Source of the DNA: Nephromyces sp. MM_2019
Taxonomy: Eukaryota > Apicomplexa > Aconoidasida > Nephromycida
Assembly (NCBI GenBank): GCA_015657535.1
Contig: JADHZB010001903.1
Span: forward strand, 18,717-68,420
Direction of reading: 5' to 3'
DNA length: 49,704 bases
Part shown: positions 46,091 to 49,704 of the stretch, piece by piece
Layout of the letters: each line of letters starts with the position of its first letter
Numbering within the stretch: the stretch's first letter is position 1
Notes under the pieces: generated by a model
The model's database searches: none
Told to the model about the DNA's origin: nothing
What the model saw: the letters and a program-made list of their open reading frames with translations, nothing else
Position numbers and translations under genes: made by a program

Positions 46091-49000
46091 ATGTGTAGAA
46101 GAACTTTGTCTAACTTATTTATTATTCTCATATTGAGCTGTGGAAACTATTTCACAGTTTTTGAAAATCATTCAAAGTTATTTGCACTTAGCCAAATAAC
46201 GAAACCTGCTGTCGAGTTGAAAAAATTAAAAATATTTGACTTGATAAGCAATGATAATGTAACTCGCTTTTTCAAGAATTTCTACAATGTCGGTCTTAGC
46301 CAAATGGCAGCTGGTAAGTAAAATTTTTAAAAATAAAATTTATGCAGGTGTAAATTTTCATCTACCTTGTCTATTGAAATATTCCTATCTTTATTCATGC
46401 TTAAACTGTTTAAGCTATTTTTTACCTAACACTACTACAGACTACACAGGCTAGATAGGCTGAAACACAGCACATACAGTACACACAGCACACACAGCAC
46501 ACATAGTACACACAGCACACACAGTACACATAGCACACACAGCACACACAGCAAACGCATTAAACACATTACACACATTACACATAGTATACACAGTAAA
46601 CACAGACAAACAGTATCCATAGCACACATTAAACATGCAATGAAAATATACTAATCATATTACAAACATAACACACAAATTAGACTGATTATTTGCAACC
46701 ACACATAGCACACTTATTATATGGTTCACTTACACACAATAAATCAAGCACTGATAGTTACACAGACAAAGCTTATTTGAACATACTTATAATACAAAAT
46801 TTTATACTTTAAAACCCCCTATAGACAGCTGCGCACTGCACAATACATACAAATACCATACATACATCACCTATATAACTCGGTTAAATACCTCATCCTT
46901 TATTTCCAACTATTATTTCTCAACGAACAATCATGCCAACCCTCCCCACCCTAGCACTCCTGTCAACACACGCATACTTACAATCATGCCACTCACTTTC
47001 CCCGCTACAACCACACCCCAAATACTCTCATTCAACCCCTCTATACCCGTGTATCTACACAACCTCAATTCCGCACCAACAATCCAACTTGTCCTGCACC
47101 TACTCCCAAACCCCCAGCACACCCCAGCGACACATTTTCCATATCTACTTCACACCCATACCTCTTTTATACCCTTTCAGAAAAGAAGTTGGAGCTTAAA
47201 AAGAAGTTCACTAAAAATCCATATAAGGTATCTCTTCCCAAGAATGATACTCAAGGATTCATATATAAGCTAAAGCGCTACACGGGAGATGTCTTTGAAA
47301 CAAGGAACAAAATAATGATAACTGCAACAGACTCTTCGGCAAAAATGTCATTAGTTCATTTATTAGAAGCAGAGAGTTATTTAATTAAGACTCAAAATTT
47401 TGATTCTCCAAGTAGATCCTTAGCCGAGAAATTGAGGCTAATAACACAAATGAAAGAGTTGAGTTTCATAGATTATATATATGGGGCTGTCAATAATATT
47501 GTTCAAGACATTACAAAAAGACGTTTTCCTAAAGAATTTGATAACCCATATGATGTTTACGCACGAGTAGCCGCACTTTTCATTGATTTCTTTATTGTAA
47601 GTAGGCGAGATATGACCTTAAAAACAGATATTGAAACTAATAAGCGTTTGGACCACAACAAGTCACCAGCAGTAACTACAGGCGCTGCATCATCCATTTT
47701 TAGCGGCAATCCGTTTTGTAAGTGTGCAGGCTTATAAACTTTTTATGTGTGCTATTATATTTAGTGTGGTTGTGTTTGTGTGTGTTTGGTTGTATTTGAT
47801 ACTATTCAATTACAATATATATATATATATATATATATGAATCAATCCAATGCAAATCTGTAACTACATATGAATATTTTCCTATTAGTTGAATAATCAA
47901 ATAGTTGAAACTTAATATCTTAAATAAATGTGTGTATGTACAGTGCAAGGCGATATTTTTGTTTTTATTATTGCTTACTTCCAATCATCAAGATTTTATG
48001 AAACTCCCAATCAAAAAAATCAGCCAATCTATTTTATTGGCGAATTCCTGAAATTAAGCCAACATGAAAGATTTGTTGAATTTGATAAAATGTGTATGTA
48101 CAAATCAACTTATACTTCGAATAAAACATTCGAAAATTTACCACGTTTTAACCAGAACCGTAAGCTTTACAACAATATACCTAAAACTGTGGGTGAAATA
48201 TACTTTAGAGAATATTGTTTAAGATTGGAGTATATATTAATCAAGATTACAAAGAGTAAGTTAATAAATGCAATTCCTATAAACACTATTTGGCTAAATG
48301 GTTTTTTATTACACGTATTTTTTTAACCTAGTACACCACAAACGTATTATTATATCTATACCTAAATATATACATACCTTTAATATACACATACATATTT
48401 ATATATTTCCAAACACATCTCTAACCCAACATTCATTATTATACTTTTATACCCTACATAAAAATATACAAAGCACACACTTTACTTCAATACAAAAACA
48501 CCCCACAAAATTGATACACACACAGATTAAACAATTTCAAGCTCAATTTTCTTTCTTTAAGTACACCTCTCTCTGACTCTCCCTCACCTCCATTTTCTTT
48601 ATATACACACTGTATATACATCCTTTTTACACACACATCTATATAATAACTAAACTCTCCCCCCATATCTGTTCACACACCCAGCCTACATACACCCACC
48701 CCTACAAACACCCATACCTACAAAAACTTATCCCAAAACACACTCTTCCCTACATAATNCCCGAACTCTTCACACACACACTGAATAATATATGAATCAG
48801 TTGAGGCACGTTCATTGGAGCTATTAAATTCATATGGGGCCAATTTAGACCCAACAGCCACCTCACAAAACGCAGACAGACTCTTTAGAAAATTTTGTGA
48901 AAATGATTTACCTACACACAATCGATCAAAAGGGTGTAGATTTTCAGAATCAATTTTAACGGGAATACACTCTAATGATAAACAAAAGAAAGAGTTGGAT

Positions 49001-49438
49001 ACACACAAAGTTGAATTAGAAGATGCTTGGACATTTTTTGCATTCCAAAGTAAATATTTTTTCATTTTGATGGGGTTTATGTCGGCGTATGTAATTTTTA
49101 GGTGTGGGGGGTCTATATGTGTATATACAGAGAGATTTGTATGTGTGTGGGTGTTTATAAATGTGTATATATATATATGAGAAGCAAATATTTTGTGTGT
49201 GTGTTTGTATATGCGTGTGTATGTATGTTTATGAGAATTATGAAATGGAATGAAGTGTGTTAATACTATGATAGGGTTCTATATAGTGTATATATATACT
49301 TAATTTTGTTATATATATGTGTGTGTGTAAGTTGTTTTGTATATGATTTAGATATATATCAAAATTTAATTTTTTTTATAGGTGGTGAAGATGAAGATAT
49401 CTTAAACTTATACACACGAGAAGGTTCATTCTATAAAT
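46091..49438 (+). CDS. unknown protein with N-terminal signal sequence (3' end beyond the window)
   Basis: Exons 46091-46313, 47181-47717, 47944-48255, 48801-49049 and 49382-49438 join in frame. All four junctions, and the donor at 49438, are phase 1. The 459 visible residues begin MCRRTLSNLFIILILSCGNY, a good signal peptide or anchor. They continue as a soluble, largely helical-looking sequence with many Lys, Asn and Phe (KLKRYTGDVFETRNKIMI, LVHLLEAESYLIKTQNF, NPYDVYARVAALFIDFF, FFAFQSGEDEDILNLYTREG). No membrane helix is seen after the N-terminus. I do not recognise the family. A secretory-pathway or secretory-organelle protein is inferred from the signal sequence only. The first intron holds the left edge of a CA-repeat domain. 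Confidence 0.75.
46434..46640. repeat. CACACAGCA / CACATAGTA short tandem array
   Basis: About fifteen degenerate units of 9-10 bp (CACACAGCA, CACATAGTA, CACATTA) in the first intron of the last gene. It starts abruptly about 120 bp after the donor, and CA-rich sequence then continues loosely to about 47180. It marks the entry into the right-hand repeat-rich domain. Confidence 0.85.
47718..47943 (+). repeat. TG runs and (TA)n in intron 2 of the last gene
   Basis: TG-rich sequence directly after the donor (about 47720-47790), then a TA run at about 47815-47839. The flanking introns 1 and 3 are CA-type. Confidence 0.75.
48256..48800 (+). repeat. CA/pyrimidine-rich intron 3 of the last gene
   Basis: The strand is C/A/T-rich, with CACACACTT, ACACACACA and ACACACCCA words and almost no G, plus an ambiguous base at 48759. 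It is followed by a TG-rich intron 4 (49050-49381). Confidence 0.7.
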
Positions 49439-49681
49439 GTAAGAAATATATCATATATTACTATATACTATATATAGTCAACTGTGTGTAATTATATATT
49501 TTTAAATATATGTAATTAATGTGTATCTTTATATATATGACAATTTGTAATTATGTAATTATGTGTAATTGTACATCTCATTATCTGTGGTTATGTATCG
49601 AAATATAATTAACTATAAATGTAAATGTATAAATATTTATATATAGAATTGTGCAAATCTATATGTATAAATGTTTAAAAG

Positions 49682-49704
49682 TATATATATATATATATAT
49701 ATAT
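49682..49704. repeat. (TA)n at the right window edge
   Basis: The window ends within a pure TA run, as it begins in a pure AC run. Confidence 0.95.

Noticed and set aside
46435..46636. Minus-strand frames rich in Cys/Val/Leu (CAVCAVCTV)
   Set aside because: Translations of the CACACAGCA tandem array in an intron.
1..49704. Transposon or integrated virus as the source of the repeat-rich domains
   Set aside because: No reverse transcriptase, transposase, integrase, terminal repeats or target-site duplications were seen.

Overview
This is an AT-rich (roughly a quarter G+C by eye), intron-rich nuclear segment from a eukaryote. The tyrosyl-tRNA synthetase has a KMSKS motif of the plant/protist kind rather than the animal or fungal KMSSS, and a SPRTN-type protease is present, so a protist is the best reading. 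An apicomplexan or other SAR lineage is plausible, but the window does not prove it. TAA and TGA both act as stops, and gene models use GT-AG introns whose phases close exactly across all exons.

Layout, left to right: tyrosyl-tRNA synthetase 3' half (+, 105-2024); D-2-hydroxyglutarate dehydrogenase (+, 3491-6632); a 4.1 kb stretch without genes; an intronless nuclear-type hypothetical protein (+, 10732-12171); a 24-exon TRAPPC11/foie-gras gene (-, 13490-24218); a Bax-inhibitor-1 family membrane protein (+, 26483-27546); a coiled-coil hypothetical protein (+, 28421-30480); a small acidic-tailed protein (-, 31219-31673); an F-box/LRR-like protein (-, about 32714-34413); SPRTN/Spartan DNA-protein-crosslink protease (+, 36236-37853); DNA polymerase eta (+, 38679-42710); triosephosphate isomerase (-, 42902-44105); and the 5' part of a secreted-type unknown protein (+, 46091 to beyond the window).

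The most striking feature is a two-state architecture. Four genes (TyrRS, D2HGDH, TRAPPC11 and the last unknown gene) have introns and flanks packed with (CA)n, (TG)n and (TA)n repeats, long introns (about 115-870 nt), and even CA repeats translated inside exons as Thr-His. The genes between them (BI-1, coiled-coil, F-box, SPRTN, pol eta, TPI) have almost no CA/TG repeats and mostly short introns (about 57-290 nt). The edges of the repeat-rich domains fall inside genes, in terminal introns. In several genes CA-rich and TG-rich introns sit on opposite sides of an exon, or at both ends of one intron, so the pre-mRNA could pair with itself.

Functionally, SPRTN and pol eta lie in tandem. They act together at damaged replication forks, and here they carry similar degenerate PCNA-binding boxes. 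The remaining genes are housekeeping: translation, mitochondrial 2-hydroxyacid oxidation, Golgi trafficking, ubiquitin-type F-box, and glycolysis.
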